A DNA stretch of 64,000 nucleotides, taken from contig NZ_MRYA01000002.1 of NCBI RefSeq assembly GCF_001921745.1, positions 558,001 through 622,000 on the forward strand. Direction: 5' to 3'. Position numbers and translations under genes: made by a program. The notes under the pieces were generated by a model, which was not told where the DNA came from, ran no database searches, and saw only the letters and a program-made list of their open reading frames with translations. This document shows positions 29,588 to 40,309 of the stretch, one piece after another. Position 1 is the first letter of the stretch; every line of letters begins with the position of its first letter. Source of the DNA: Psychrobacter sp. Cmf 22.2 (lineage in GTDB: Bacteria > Pseudomonadota > Gammaproteobacteria > Pseudomonadales > Moraxellaceae).

Positions 29588-31072
29588 ATGAAAAATCTCG
29601 AAATTGAAGAATTAACTATTACTGATATGCAAGCGCATCTCAAAGATGGATCGCTAACTGTACGGGGTCTGGTTGAAGCGTACCTCGAACGCATTGAAAC
29701 CATTGACAGATCTGGTCCTACCCTTAACTCTATCATTACTATTAATCCACTCGCGCTGAATGAAGCCGATCGTCTTGATTCACATTTTGCAGAAACCGGC
29801 GAATTTGTTGGGGCGTTACATGGCGTACCAGTGCTCGTAAAAGATCAGATAGAAACTAAAGATATGATGACGACCTTTGGTTCTATCGCTCAGGACGGCT
29901 ACCAACCAGAAGACGACGCAACTGTTGTCAAAAAGATAAAGGCGGCAGGTGCCATTATCCTTGCCAAGACAGTATTGCCAGATTTTGCATCATCATGATT
30001 TGGCTTCTGCTCAAAACAGGGTGAAACCAAAAATCCCTATGTTTTGTCACATGATCCAGGTGGCTCTAGTAGTGGTACAGCTGCTGGTATAGCGGCGAAT
30101 CTAGGGTTGGTCGGAGTTGGCGAAGACACTGGTGGATCTATACGTTTGCCAGCCAGTTTTACCAATCTCGTTGGTGTCCGTGTCACCCCCGGCTTAATAA
30201 GTCGTGACGGCACGTCACCTCTGGTGGTGTTTCAAGACACAGCAGGACCGATGGCGCGTACTGTTACGGACGCTGCACTCCTTTTGGATACAATGGTGGG
30301 CTATGATCCAAAAGATGAATATACTACCGCAGCAAGTATTGCCAATCATCAAGGCAGCTACACGGATGCGATGGATGTTGACAGTCTCAAAAATGCGCGT
30401 CTGGGCGTTGTACGCAATGCTTATGGGCCAAATGATAACACTGAATCGGCAGAAGTTAATCAGATTATTGACTCAGCCCTTGAACAAGCAAAGAGCGCTG
30501 GCGCAGAGCTCATCGATGTTGAAATACCAGATATGATGGAACATATTACTGAAACCTCCTTATATGGTTCGCATTCGCGACACGACATCAATGAATTTTT
30601 AGCCTCACGTGAAAACATGCCAATCAAAAGCCTTGAGGAAATTAAAGAAAAGGGCTTGTTTCATCCTGTGCTAGACCTTTTGATTGATATATTTGAAGGG
30701 CCAGTAAACCCAGAAGATGAGCCTGATTATTTCAAAAAACTTGCCGCTCGTGACAAGTTCCAGCGTTTAGTTGCCGGAATCGTTGCAAAAAACAACTTAG
30801 ATGCGTTGGTATTTCCCTGTATTCAGATTTTGCCACCATCGAAACAAGACATACGTGATGGCAAGCATCAGGTATTAACATTCCCAACAAATACTTTGAT
30901 TGCTTCGCAGACTTGGATGCCATCGATTTGTTTGCCCGCTGGATTTAGTAAAAATGGGTTGCCTGTCGGTATGGAGCTGGTTGTTTTGCCCTATCATGAG
31001 CCTGATTTATTCCGATTGGGTTATGCGTTTGAACAAGCCAATAATGTACGTCAAGCGCCTAAGTATTTATGA
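29588..31072 (+). pseudogene. Amidase interrupted by one in-frame TGA
   Basis: The reading frame encodes an amidase-signature enzyme of about 494 residues but has a TGA at 29996-29998, after LPDFASS. The downstream part continues in the same frame: FGFCSKQGETKNPY, then the signature GGSSSGTAAG and DTGGSIRLPA with the Ser-cisSer pair. The catalytic Lys is in LVKDQIETKD upstream. Relatives usually have Trp at the stop (SSWFG), so a TGG to TGA change explains it. With no other damage visible, the mutation is recent or a sequencing error. The gene follows pxpA after 45 bases. Confidence 0.88.
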
Positions 31073-31094
31073 TTTTTTAATTTTGAGACTCGCT

Positions 31095-31120
31095 TTAACG
31101 GCTAAAAATATAGCCGTTAA
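31095..31120. repeat. Perfect hairpin after the amidase gene
   Basis: TTAACGGCTA and TAGCCGTTAA form a 10-base stem with a 6-base loop, 23 bases past the amidase stop. There is no T tract after it. It may act as a weak terminator or mRNA end-stabiliser. Confidence 0.5.
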
Positions 31121-31304
31121 GGCTAATGCCCTACTGCGTTTATTACCATCGAATATCAAACCCTTATTGTGCATTGGCTTATAGACACGGTATAGTGAAT
31201 ATAAGACATTAGCTATATATTGGACATATTGCAATATCAGTCCGCCTATCATAGCCAGTCTACTTATCATAACAATAACTTTACCAAGGATGCGTGAGGT
31301 ATTT

Positions 31305-33650
31305 ATGAATAAAGAAGCGACTCAGTCCCAAGCCCAAAAACAGTCTCAAAACCAAAACGACGAAAGTGCTGAAAACCAAAATCAGACACAAGCATCAACA
31401 GCTAGCAAACCTGCTACCAAGGCCGATTCTGCAAACACTACAAAAAATACAGCAACGAAGTCTAAAGAAAAGCCGCAATGCTTCGATGAACTAAAGATCA
31501 GTAAAGACAAGTACCGTCCAGTGGCACAGGCAGTTGGTGACTGGCTAGATGATATCAGTATTGATGGTCTCAATCATTTAAATGAGCAAGCCGAAAATAT
31601 TTTTTACCGAAAAGGCGTTACTTTCACCGTTTACAGTGATGCCAAAAACATCGAGCGGATGATTCCATTTGATATTATTCCACGCATCATTGCTGCAAGT
31701 GAGTGGCAGCAGATTGAAGCTGGTTGCAAGCAGCGTACCACCGCCTTAAATGCTTTTTTGCATGACATTTATCACGATCAAGCCATCATGAAAGAAGGCA
31801 TTGTCCCTGACGCTTATGTCTATGCTAGCGGTTGTTATGAGCCATGGATGATGGGTATTGAGCTGGATAAACCTATCTACTCACACATTAGTGGTATCGA
31901 CCTTATTCGTGATGAGGGCGGCCGATTTTGTGTATTGGAGGACAACCTACGCACGCCCTCTGGTGTCTCTTATATGCTTGAGAGCCGTAATATATCAGAG
32001 ACACTGCTGTCCGATTTGTTTGCGCACACTCCTATTTTGGGCGTTAGCGATTACCCACAACGCCTCAAAGCCTGTCTTGCCAGCTCAACGAGCAAATACG
32101 ATCCACAAATCGTCATCTTGACGCCTGGACGCTTCAACAGTGCTTATTATGAGCATGCCTTTTTAGCACATGAGATGAATGTGCCTTTAGTACATGGTTA
32201 TGATTTGGTGGTCGAGGACAGTAAAGTCTATATGCAAGGCATTCGCGGTAAAGTACAAGTTGATATTATTTATCGCCGTATCGATGACCCTTATATTGAT
32301 CCGTTAGCATTTCGCTCAGACTCTATTTTAGGCGTGTCAGGACTAATGAGTGCCTACCGTGCAGGCAATGTGGTCATCGTTAATGCCCCAGGCACTGGCG
32401 TCGCTGATGATAAGAGCTTATATCCGTTCGTACCTGATATGATTGAGTTTTATCTAGGTGAGAAGCCTATCTTACCTAATATTGAAACCTTTCAATGCCG
32501 CAAGCCTGATGAATTAGAATATGTGCTGAGCAACTTAGACAAATTGGTCGTCAAAGAAACGCAAGGTTCTGGTGGCTATGGGATGCTTATTGGACCGACC
32601 TCCACCAAGCAAGAAATTAGCGACTATCGTAAGCGTCTGCTTGACAACCCGGCAGGATTTATCGCTCAGCCGACTATCTCATTGTCTACCAACCCTACCG
32701 CTGTGAGCGACGGTATCGCACCGCGTCATATCGATTTACGCCCCTTTATCCTCAGTCATGGTGACGGTTCTGTGGACATTGTCCCTGGCGGTTTAACCCG
32801 CGTGGCAATGGTCGAAGGCTCATTAGTCGTCAACTCGTCTCAAGGCGGCGGTATTAAGGATACATGGGTCATTGACGATAGTGATTTGAAACCGTCAGCC
32901 AAGAATGATGTCAATCAAACGATTAAAGGCGATAGCCAAGCTAATGCTTATCATGCCAATTATCATAACCCTGCGCAGCCTCTAGAAGCCGGGTATGAGA
33001 GCTTCGATGATGCGCCTATGATATTACTACTATCTACCGCCAATCATCTGATCTGGCTCGGTAGATATAGCGAGCGGCTCTATTGCTACGACAATATCAT
33101 GAAGCATCTGATCAAAGGCGATCTTAAAAAATCACAACTAAAACATTTAATCAGCTCTTTAGGCTTTGAAGCTGATCTTAACGATTCATCAAAATCTATC
33201 ACTGCTCAAATGCTACGGGACTTGGCACAAAATAAAATCCCTAACGTGGTTCAGTCCATCGAGACCAATGTACAAGAAGCGAAAGGCGTCATCGGTGAAG
33301 ATGCCGCTGAGCTGTATAACTTAATTAAACGTTTATCGAGTGCGGGCACGTATCGGGCGGCCGCGCTGCAGCTTCATGCCTGCAACGCAGCCATGGCACA
33401 AGAGCATCCAACTGTGACCTGCTTTTGGCAATTGGGACGCTTATTTGAGCGGCTTGAACGAGCAGTATTGTTAGACGAAGATGCGACAGAAATCAGTCTT
33501 GAATTTAAATATTGGATTAGTGAGTTACCAGAGAACACACGCTGGCGTGAGCTTACGCGCTTGACCAATCAGATGATCAAATCAAAACAACTGTGTGACT
33601 TTAAGCTCATCAGCCGAGAGTTCAGTATCATCCTTCAGCAAGGAGTCTGA
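31305..33650 (+). CDS. Circularly permuted ATP-grasp / alpha-E fusion protein
   Basis: The 781-residue protein starts with a disordered Gln/Asn/Ala/Thr-rich stretch of about 60 residues, then a circularly permuted ATP-grasp domain (about 65-520; landmarks YASGCYEPWMMGIEL, VLEDNLRTPSGVSYML, VVKETQGSGGYGM). A short alpha-E helical domain follows from about 570 (LLSTANHLIWLGRYSERLYCYDN). ATP-grasp enzymes form amide bonds, so this is a predicted peptide ligase; its product is unknown. In many genomes the two domains are separate genes. The ATG at 31305 has TGAGG at good spacing. It is the first gene of the Anbu operon. Confidence 0.9.
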   Translation: MNKEATQSQAQKQSQNQNDESAENQNQTQASTASKPATKADSANTTKNTATKSKEKPQCFDELKISKDKYRPVAQAVGDWLDDISIDGLNHLNEQAENIFYRKGVTFTVYSDAKNIERMIPFDIIPRIIAASEWQQIEAGCKQRTTALNAFLHDIYHDQAIMKEGIVPDAYVYASGCYEPWMMGIELDKPIYSHISGIDLIRDEGGRFCVLEDNLRTPSGVSYMLESRNISETLLSDLFAHTPILGVSDYPQRLKACLASSTSKYDPQIVILTPGRFNSAYYEHAFLAHEMNVPLVHGYDLVVEDSKVYMQGIRGKVQVDIIYRRIDDPYIDPLAFRSDSILGVSGLMSAYRAGNVVIVNAPGTGVADDKSLYPFVPDMIEFYLGEKPILPNIETFQCRKPDELEYVLSNLDKLVVKETQGSGGYGMLIGPTSTKQEISDYRKRLLDNPAGFIAQPTISLSTNPTAVSDGIAPRHIDLRPFILSHGDGSVDIVPGGLTRVAMVEGSLVVNSSQGGGIKDTWVIDDSDLKPSAKNDVNQTIKGDSQANAYHANYHNPAQPLEAGYESFDDAPMILLLSTANHLIWLGRYSERLYCYDNIMKHLIKGDLKKSQLKHLISSLGFEADLNDSSKSITAQMLRDLAQNKIPNVVQSIETNVQEAKGVIGEDAAELYNLIKRLSSAGTYRAAALQLHACNAAMAQEHPTVTCFWQLGRLFERLERAVLLDEDATEISLEFKYWISELPENTRWRELTRLTNQMIKSKQLCDFKLISREFSIILQQGV

Positions 33651-33747
33651 TACGGCAGGCTTTTGCTTAGTTAACTATCATTTGCTTAATCATTAGCAAA
33701 TGCGCGTCCATATAATCAAGACAGTAGATAAAACAAAGGATGACGTT

Positions 33748-34533
33748 ATGAAACTTCAAATCAGCCATCAGACCAACTACTACTATGGCGAGCTGGCCCA
33801 GCGCAGCGTACAGTATATACGTATGACACCGATGCAACTGCCGCATCAAATCATTCATCAGTGGGATGTTATGCTACCCAAAGTTGCTACCAGTCAAAAG
33901 GACGGCTTTGGCAATGACTGGCTCACGCTTAGTCGTAACGAAGCGCACAATAATTTACAGATGCAAGCGTCAGGCATCGTTGAGATTAATACCGATACTG
34001 AGCGACTAGAGGATATGGATAACGTCCCCTACCTGCTCTTTACCGTACAAAGCCCCTTGACCAAGTGCTCAGAGGCAATGCGTACATTTGCAGCGCCTTA
34101 TCTAAAAAACCCGACGCATGACAGTTTAAAAGCGCTGGCGGCTGAGCTATTAACGAAGATGCCTTATATAAAAGATACTACCCATGTCGGTACGACCGCA
34201 GCCGAAGCTTTTGCAATAGGCGCTGGGGTGTGCCAAGACCACACCCATGTATTTGTGGGCTGCTGCCGTGATCAACAAATACCAGCGCGTTATGTATCAG
34301 GCTACCTGTATGACGATACTGAGAACCACATGGCAAGTCATGCTTGGGCTGAGGTATGGCTCGATGGCTACTGGTATACCTTTGATGTTTCAAACCAGCT
34401 ATTTCAGCCAAGCGCTCATGTATATGTCGCTATTGGTCGCGATTACTTAGACGCAGCTCCTGTGCGCGGCGTACGCATGGGTGGCGGTTATGAGAATCTA
34501 TACAGTCAAGTACTAGTCACGCGATTATCGTAG
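33748..34533 (+). CDS. Transglutaminase-like cysteine protease of the Anbu cluster
   Basis: This 261-residue protein has an N-terminal bacterial transglutaminase-like domain (LQISHQTNYYY, YIRMTPMQLPHQ) and a C-terminal core with the catalytic triad: Cys in GAGVCQDHTHVF, His in SHAWAEVWLDG, and Asp in YTFDVSNQ. These enzymes are probably peptidases or amidases rather than cross-linkers. AAGGA precedes the ATG at 33748; the longer frame adds 16 residues that do not fit the domain. It lies between the ATP-grasp and Anbu genes, the conserved order of this cluster. Confidence 0.92.
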   Translation: MKLQISHQTNYYYGELAQRSVQYIRMTPMQLPHQIIHQWDVMLPKVATSQKDGFGNDWLTLSRNEAHNNLQMQASGIVEINTDTERLEDMDNVPYLLFTVQSPLTKCSEAMRTFAAPYLKNPTHDSLKALAAELLTKMPYIKDTTHVGTTAAEAFAIGAGVCQDHTHVFVGCCRDQQIPARYVSGYLYDDTENHMASHAWAEVWLDGYWYTFDVSNQLFQPSAHVYVAIGRDYLDAAPVRGVRMGGGYENLYSQVLVTRLS

Positions 34534-34573
34534 TGGCAGATTTTATGCAATTTATACTTATTAGGAATATCTC

Positions 34574-35314
34574 ATGACTTATTGTGCTGCTATTCGCCTC
34601 AAAGAAGGGATGGTTTTTGCCAGTGACACCCGAACCAATGCAGGCGTGGACCACATCTCAACCTTTAGAAAGTTATATCAATATGGCGTTGAGGGTGAGC
34701 GTTTTATGGTACTACAAACAGCTGGTAGCCTTGCGACCTCGCAGGCGGTATTTAACAAATTACAGAGCGATATTCATTTGCGCTCTGAACACAGCTTACA
34801 TACCGTTTCTTCATTATTTGACGGCGCGCAAATGGTTGGCGAATGTATGCGTCATGTCATGACAAATGCACAAAGAGTCGCTAATGATAACAATAGCGGT
34901 ACTTTCACCAGCTCGTTTTTATTAGGTGGTCAAATAAAAGGGCAACCGCCCGAGCTGTATATGATTTACCCTGAAGGCAACTGTATTAGAGCAACTCAAG
35001 ACACGCCATTTTTTCAGCTTGGTGAAAGCAAATACGGCAAGCCTATTCTTGATCGTTCAGTGAAATACGATACTGGGGTGAATCATGCTGCTCAGGCATT
35101 AATGTTATCGTTTGACTCGACCATTCATTCTAACCTGTCCGTTGGTATGCCAATAGACTTTGTGATTTACCAAAATGATAGTCTCACGCTACCTAAAGGC
35201 CGCCGTATCGAGGAAGACGACGAATACTTTAAAACTATTAGTCGTCAGTGGTTAGAAGCACTGCGTCATACGCTAGTTGAATTACCTGCCTGCCCTGATA
35301 ATTATTGGGAATGA
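34574..35314 (+). CDS. Anbu proteasome-type peptidase
   Basis: The 246-residue protein begins MTYCAAIRLKEGMVFASDTR and continues NAGVDHISTFRKLY, matching Anbu, the bacterial ancestral-type 20S proteasome beta-subunit homologue. Thr2 would be the N-terminal nucleophile after Met removal. The Asp and Lys positions typical of Ntn hydrolases are in the ASDTR and FRKLY segments. Its genomic partners (ATP-grasp/alpha-E and transglutaminase) are those of the Anbu operon, predicted to make and cut a peptide or isopeptide tag. No Anbu substrate is firmly known. Confidence 0.93.
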   Translation: MTYCAAIRLKEGMVFASDTRTNAGVDHISTFRKLYQYGVEGERFMVLQTAGSLATSQAVFNKLQSDIHLRSEHSLHTVSSLFDGAQMVGECMRHVMTNAQRVANDNNSGTFTSSFLLGGQIKGQPPELYMIYPEGNCIRATQDTPFFQLGESKYGKPILDRSVKYDTGVNHAAQALMLSFDSTIHSNLSVGMPIDFVIYQNDSLTLPKGRRIEEDDEYFKTISRQWLEALRHTLVELPACPDNYWE

Positions 35315-35366
35315 GGGACTTTCTTAATGATGTTGCGCTTGCTCGCATTTAATTTTAAAAATATTA

Positions 35367-37925
35367 CTACACCAATAAAAACGGCGCAGTTTGGCTGGTC
35401 TTTGATTTTGCCACATCCTCAGGTGTGCCTTGAGCGACGATAGATCCACCCGCATCCCCTGCGCCTGGGCCAATATCGATAATCCAGTCGCTATTGCTGG
35501 CCACTTGCATATCGTGCTCAACCATAATGACGGTATTGCCCGCCTCGACGAGCGCATTCAATTGCGCCATTAGCATCGACACATCGGCAGGATGCAGACC
35601 GGTGGTCGGCTCATCCAAGATATAGAGCGTATCACCACGCTGGGTACGTTGTAGCTCGGTGGCAAGCTTGATACGCTGCGCCTCCCCGCCCGACAGTTCA
35701 GTCGCTGGCTGTCCCAGACGCAAGTAGCCAAGACCAACTTGCAAGAGAGCATCTAAAGCACGTAATATCGAGGCTTCTCCGTCAAAAAACGCATAAGCGG
35801 CTTCTACCGTGAGATCCAGCACTTCAGCGATGTTTTTATCTCGGTAAGTAATCGCCAGCGTGTCATTATCATAGCGCTGACTGTGACAGACTTGACAAGG
35901 CGCATAAACGCTGGGCAAAAATAGCAGCTCAACACTGACAAACCCTAGGCCTTCACAGTTAGGGCAGCGACCCTTTGGCGTGTTAAAGGAAAAACGTCCC
36001 GCATCATAGCCACAGGCTTTGGCCTCTGCCGTTGCCGCAAATAATTTACGAACATCATCAAACAGCCCCGTATACGTGGCAAGGTTTGAGCGTGGCGTAC
36101 GGCCAATGGCTTTTTGATTGATATCAATAAGGCGACTGACCTTGTCCATGCCAGCAATGATTTTGCCTTTAGTGACCGTCTCAAACTCCTGCTCTAGCAA
36201 ATCTGCTTCAACCGCTGGCGCATCTGCACTGGATTTTTTTCCTAATGCCTCATTGACTAATTCAACTAGTGCCTGACTGACCAAACTTGATTTACCTGAT
36301 CCCGATACGCCAGTCACACAGCTCATAACCCCTAGTGGCAACTCAATACTTAACCCTTGGATATTGTTACGCTCTATATCAGCAAGCTTTAGCCAAGCGT
36401 TAGGTTTTCTAAGCGGTTTTTTGTGTGTCGCCTCTTTATCGGTAAAGAGATATTGTGCCGTTGTTGATTCAGTGGCCTGGCGCAAACCCTCTACAGGACC
36501 GCTATAGACAATCTCGCCGCCATGCGTACCCGCCTGTGGCCCGACATCGACCACCCAGTCGGCATGACGAATAACACTCACATCATGCTCAACGACAAAC
36601 ATTGAATTGCCAGCGGCGATGAGCTCATCCAATGCACCCAGAAGTGCTTGCGTGTCGGCAGGATGCAAGCCTGCGGATGGTTCATCAAGCACATATACCA
36701 CCCCAAACAGCTGCGAGCGTATTTGGGTGGCCAGACGCAAACGCTGTAACTCCCCTGGAGATAAGGTCGGTGTGGTGCGCTCAAGCGATAAGTAACCCAA
36801 GCCGAGTCTCGTTAATGCCTCAACACGCGTTAAAATGTCGCTAGCGATCCGCTGTGCGACGATGGCTTTTTCGCGGTTGGGGGTGTCATCTTCGATTTTT
36901 GTACATACTGTTTTTTCCAGCGTTAACGCCAAATCGGTTAAGGTAAGTTGCGACAGCTCGCCGATATCCAGCCCTACAAACTTTACTGATAGCGATTCTT
37001 TTTTGAGCTTTTTGCCATGACATTCTGGGCATACAGATATTTGCATAAACTGCGAGACCCGTTTTTTGACCCGTGGGCTTTGCGTGGTGGTAAAGGCATT
37101 TAAAATAAAGTTTTTGGCGCTGATATAGGTACCCATATAATTGGGCTTCTCTCCTTTTTCAATCGCAGCGCGCGTTTGCGTCATATCATATTCAGGATAG
37201 ACTGGTACCGTTGGCGTCTCATCAGTAAATAAAATCCAGTCGCGAGACTTTCTGGGCAATTTGTGCCACGGCGTATCGATATCATAGCCAAGCGTGGTTA
37301 ATATCCGGCTCAAGTTTTGACCTTGCCAAGCACCGGGCCACGATGCAATCGCCCGCTCACGAATGGACTTGCTACCATCAGGCACCATCAACTCTTCGGT
37401 CACATCAAACACTCGGCCAATACCCGAGCACATCGGGCACGCCCCCTCTGGGGTATTGGGCGAAAACGCATCGGCGTAGAGCATCTCTTGATCTGCTGGG
37501 TACTCGCCAGCCCGTGAGTACAACATCCGCAGGCCGTTCGATATGGTCGTGACACTACCAACGGAAGAGCGTACAGAAGGCGTGCCGCGCTGCTGCTGTA
37601 AGGCGACTGCAGGTGGCAGACCTTCTATGGCATCGACATCTGGCTCGTCCACTTGATCGATCAGACGCCTTGCATACGGTGACACCGAATCGAGATAACG
37701 CCGCTGCGATTCGGCGAACAAAGTCCCAAACGCCAGCGATGACTTCCCTGAGCCTGATATGCCCGTAAACACCACAAGCGCATCACGTGGCAAGTCAACG
37801 TCGACGTTTTTTAGATTATGCACACGTGCGCCTCGGACTTGAACGTGGCTATTTGGTGGTTTGTTTCGTTGATGATTGGGAGTGTTATAAGGGTCGTGGA
37901 AGTTCATGTTATTATGCTTGGCCAT
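35367..37925 (-). CDS. UvrA2-type ABC ATPase (excinuclease subunit A-like)
   Basis: This 852-residue protein has two UvrA-type ABC modules: Walker A motifs GISGSGKSS (about residue 55) and GVSGSGKSS (about 540), signatures [10 protein letters not shown] and [10 protein letters not shown], and zinc fingers [12 protein letters not shown] and [13 protein letters not shown]. The UvrB-binding region between the first Walker A and first zinc module is missing, and the protein is about 90 residues shorter than UvrA. Both fit the UvrA2/DrrC class, linked in some bacteria to tolerance of DNA-intercalating compounds. AAGGA lies about 11 bases before the ATG. Its end faces that of the Anbu gene. Confidence 0.88.
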   Translation of the reverse strand: MAKHNNMNFHDPYNTPNHQRNKPPNSHVQVRGARVHNLKNVDVDLPRDALVVFTGISGSGKSSLAFGTLFAESQRRYLDSVSPYARRLIDQVDEPDVDAIEGLPPAVALQQQRGTPSVRSSVGSVTTISNGLRMLYSRAGEYPADQEMLYADAFSPNTPEGACPMCSGIGRVFDVTEELMVPDGSKSIRERAIASWPGAWQGQNLSRILTTLGYDIDTPWHKLPRKSRDWILFTDETPTVPVYPEYDMTQTRAAIEKGEKPNYMGTYISAKNFILNAFTTTQSPRVKKRVSQFMQISVCPECHGKKLKKESLSVKFVGLDIGELSQLTLTDLALTLEKTVCTKIEDDTPNREKAIVAQRIASDILTRVEALTRLGLGYLSLERTTPTLSPGELQRLRLATQIRSQLFGVVYVLDEPSAGLHPADTQALLGALDELIAAGNSMFVVEHDVSVIRHADWVVDVGPQAGTHGGEIVYSGPVEGLRQATESTTAQYLFTDKEATHKKPLRKPNAWLKLADIERNNIQGLSIELPLGVMSCVTGVSGSGKSSLVSQALVELVNEALGKKSSADAPAVEADLLEQEFETVTKGKIIAGMDKVSRLIDINQKAIGRTPRSNLATYTGLFDDVRKLFAATAEAKACGYDAGRFSFNTPKGRCPNCEGLGFVSVELLFLPSVYAPCQVCHSQRYDNDTLAITYRDKNIAEVLDLTVEAAYAFFDGEASILRALDALLQVGLGYLRLGQPATELSGGEAQRIKLATELQRTQRGDTLYILDEPTTGLHPADVSMLMAQLNALVEAGNTVIMVEHDMQVASNSDWIIDIGPGAGDAGGSIVAQGTPEDVAKSKTSQTAPFLLV

Positions 37926-38066
37926 ACCGCAGTCTTTCCTTTTAACTCATTATTATTATAAGATTTGATTCACAAGAGGTTAACACACCTTGGTTGTAGG
38001 CTATGGCTGGGCTTACGTATTCATAGCATAGAGAGACAAAACGATAACTTTATACTTAAGTGATAT

Positions 38067-38107
38067 AAAAAGAGCGTGGCAAGATATTTTCTTGGCACGC
38101 TCTTTTT
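38067..38107. terminator. Bidirectional terminator, 3' of the peroxiredoxin gene
   Basis: Eighteen-base arms (AAAAAGAGCGTGGCAAGA and its complement, one mismatch) around a short loop have A5 and T5 flanks. It lies 53 bases past the stop of the minus-strand gene at 38160 and separates it from uvrA2. Confidence 0.85.
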
Positions 38108-38159
38108 AATCAAGATTTTACGTTTTTAATGTATTTTTTTAATTGATAATGCGCCGTGT

Positions 38160-38699
38160 TTAATACTCGTGAGTACCTCGAATTGGATAATCTTTGTCTC
38201 TGATAAACGCCAAACCCTCTGCTAGCGTTTTTAGATCAGGTCTCACAAAAGGATTGTTTGAGATATCCACGACTTGAATATCCCCTTTATCATTAACCAC
38301 GTAGATACCAGGCTCAGCAAACGGATGATCGGTTTCGTTTTCTGAGCGCGGGTCAGAGATATAAAGTCCCAGCGTTTTCATTTGCTTAACACTCAAACCA
38401 TAAGCGATCGGGAAATCGATGTCTATATCGTCAAAGTGGCTTTCTAGCTGTTCTTTACTGTCGCCAGATACCGCAATGATATCGACACCTGTTTTATAAA
38501 AAGACTCCTTTCTAGTCTCAAGTTCATTGAGATATTTGGTGCACATCGGGCAATGCTGACCGCGATAAATAACGACCAGTTTCCAATCATGGCCATGGGC
38601 TGGTTTCCCCAATGACTGCATCTCACCGTTATATAACTGTACTTCCATCTCAGGAAACTTGGTGCCAGAAAGCAATTTTTGATTATAAGCTGCTTGCAT
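38160..38699 (-). CDS. AhpC/TSA-family peroxiredoxin-like protein
   Basis: This 179-residue thioredoxin-fold protein has the peroxiredoxin-like active site VIYRGQHCPMCTKYL, with a CxxC in place of the usual single peroxidatic Cys, followed by DIIAVSGDSKEQL and GIYVVNDKGDI. It should reduce peroxides or act as a thiol oxidoreductase in the cytoplasm. The ATG at 38697-38699 has AAGGA upstream; the longer frame adds 8 residues. It is a single gene flanked by terminators on both sides. Confidence 0.85.
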   Translation of the reverse strand: MQAAYNQKLLSGTKFPEMEVQLYNGEMQSLGKPAHGHDWKLVVIYRGQHCPMCTKYLNELETRKESFYKTGVDIIAVSGDSKEQLESHFDDIDIDFPIAYGLSVKQMKTLGLYISDPRSENETDHPFAEPGIYVVNDKGDIQVVDISNNPFVRPDLKTLAEGLAFIRDKDYPIRGTHEY

Positions 38700-38786
38700 A
38701 ATTTTATCCTTATATATTCTCATTATTGTAACTTTGAAGATTCATTTTGACCAATCGTTCAACATCTCACCGACGATGGTATAATT

Positions 38787-38814
38787 AAAAAGCCAACAGT
38801 TAAGTCGGCTTTTT
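38787..38814 (-). terminator. Terminator after the DUF819 gene
   Basis: AAAAAGCC and GGCTTTTT with a short inner stem lie 47 bases past the stop of the DUF819 gene on the minus strand, with a T5 tail. Confidence 0.75.
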
Positions 38815-38860
38815 GTTATGAAATGATACCTATTAGCAACCTAGAGAGATATTTCTAATC

Positions 38861-40105
38861 TCAGCCCACCACCAGCCGCATCATCTGCGTGCTGATATAA
38901 CCGCCAAAAGTACCGACCGCATAGCCAAGAATTCCCAAAAACACGCCGACAGGTGCCAAGGAAGGATGAAAGGCAGTGGCGACAATCGGTGCTGAGGACG
39001 CGCCGCCCGTATTGGCATTGGAGCCTACTGCCAAAAAGAAAAACGGCGCACGAATCATCCGAGCAACAGCAAAAATAATGACGATGTGAATACTCATCCA
39101 TAGCAGGCCAATGAGCAGCAGTCGCCACTGTGAGACGATACCCGCTAGATTGATTTGCATGCCGATAGCTGCGATCAGTACAAAGATAAATACTGTACCA
39201 ACTTTTGAGGCACCCACATGATCAAGCCGGCGAATTTTAGTAAAGGAAAAGATTACCCCTATGATGGTAATGATGACCACCATCCAAAAGAAGCTACTGG
39301 CAAAACTGTACTGCACCGCCCAACTATAAGGCGCAAAAAATCCTGCGATTTGTCCGCCCAAAAAGTGCGCCACGCCCACCATGGCAAAGCACAGGCCAAA
39401 CATCACCATGAGGTCATTGAGTGTCGCAGGCCGCGCATGGTGACGCTCATAGCTCTCAACCGCGGTGATGACTTTGTCGATACTGCTGCTATCGGCTCTT
39501 AATAATTTATCAATTTTATCGCTGTGTTTGGCCATGATGAGTATCGCGAGTAACCACAGCGAAGCGTTGGTGGTATCGACCAGAATCATCATGCCAAATA
39601 AGTCGTCACTGACCCCAAACAGCTCTTTCATCGCCGCCTGATTCGCCGCGCCACCAATCCAGCTGCCTGCCACGGCCGAAAACCCACGCCACAAGGTGTC
39701 ATCGCTAAACATACTGGGCGACACCCATTTGGCGATGCCTAAGCTGATCGGACCACTGATGATAATGGCAATACTGGCGGCAAAAAACATGGCAATGGCT
39801 TTCCAACCTAGACCCAATATCTTGGGCACATCCATCGACAGGGTCATCAGTAGCAAGCTGGCTGGCAACAAATAGGTAGCCGTAAAGCCATAAATCTGTG
39901 AGCCAATACCATCAGCAAAAACGCCCAAGCTATTCAGGGTTGCCGGTATAAAGCAGCACAGTACGATACCGGGTAACACCGCATAAAAACGTCGCCAAAA
40001 CTTACCGGGCAATCCTTGGGTATAGAACACCAAGCCGATAATGGCCATAATAATACCAAACGCTAACGGCAAACTATCAATTGCAAAACTTGAGGTGGCG
40101 GGCAT
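38861..40105 (-). CDS. DUF819 family membrane protein
   Basis: This 414-residue protein has about ten to twelve membrane helices and the DUF819 pattern, including LPLAFGIIMAIIGLV at the start, GGAANQAAMKE, and a late GSNANTGGASSAPIVATAFHP. Family members resemble cation or organic anion transporters, but none has a firm substrate. The ATG at 40103-40105 has CGGAG at 7 bases; an upstream TTG in frame has none. It is transcribed alone between two terminators. Confidence 0.88.
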   Translation of the reverse strand: MPATSSFAIDSLPLAFGIIMAIIGLVFYTQGLPGKFWRRFYAVLPGIVLCCFIPATLNSLGVFADGIGSQIYGFTATYLLPASLLLMTLSMDVPKILGLGWKAIAMFFAASIAIIISGPISLGIAKWVSPSMFSDDTLWRGFSAVAGSWIGGAANQAAMKELFGVSDDLFGMMILVDTTNASLWLLAILIMAKHSDKIDKLLRADSSSIDKVITAVESYERHHARPATLNDLMVMFGLCFAMVGVAHFLGGQIAGFFAPYSWAVQYSFASSFFWMVVIITIIGVIFSFTKIRRLDHVGASKVGTVFIFVLIAAIGMQINLAGIVSQWRLLLIGLLWMSIHIVIIFAVARMIRAPFFFLAVGSNANTGGASSAPIVATAFHPSLAPVGVFLGILGYAVGTFGGYISTQMMRLVVG

Positions 40106-40208
40106 CAAAAGGCTCCGGAGTGTACGTTCAATCAAAGTTTGTCAGTATAGACAAGGCAAAAAACAGGTGCAAGCTGCTATTTGGCCAAATTCTAAATTGA
40201 ATAGACAC

Positions 40209-40240
40209 AAAAAAGCCAGATAACACGTATCTGGCTTTTT
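40209..40240 (-). terminator. Terminator after the DEAD-box helicase gene
   Basis: AAGCCAGATA and TATCTGGCTT form a perfect 10-base stem around ACACG, with A and T tracts on both sides, about 70 bases past the helicase stop. Confidence 0.85.
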
Positions 40241-40309
40241 ACAGCTTTACTATAGGGCCAAATGAGCGGCTTTACTATAAACCGTGATTAGCCATTAAAA
40301 CTAACGTTA

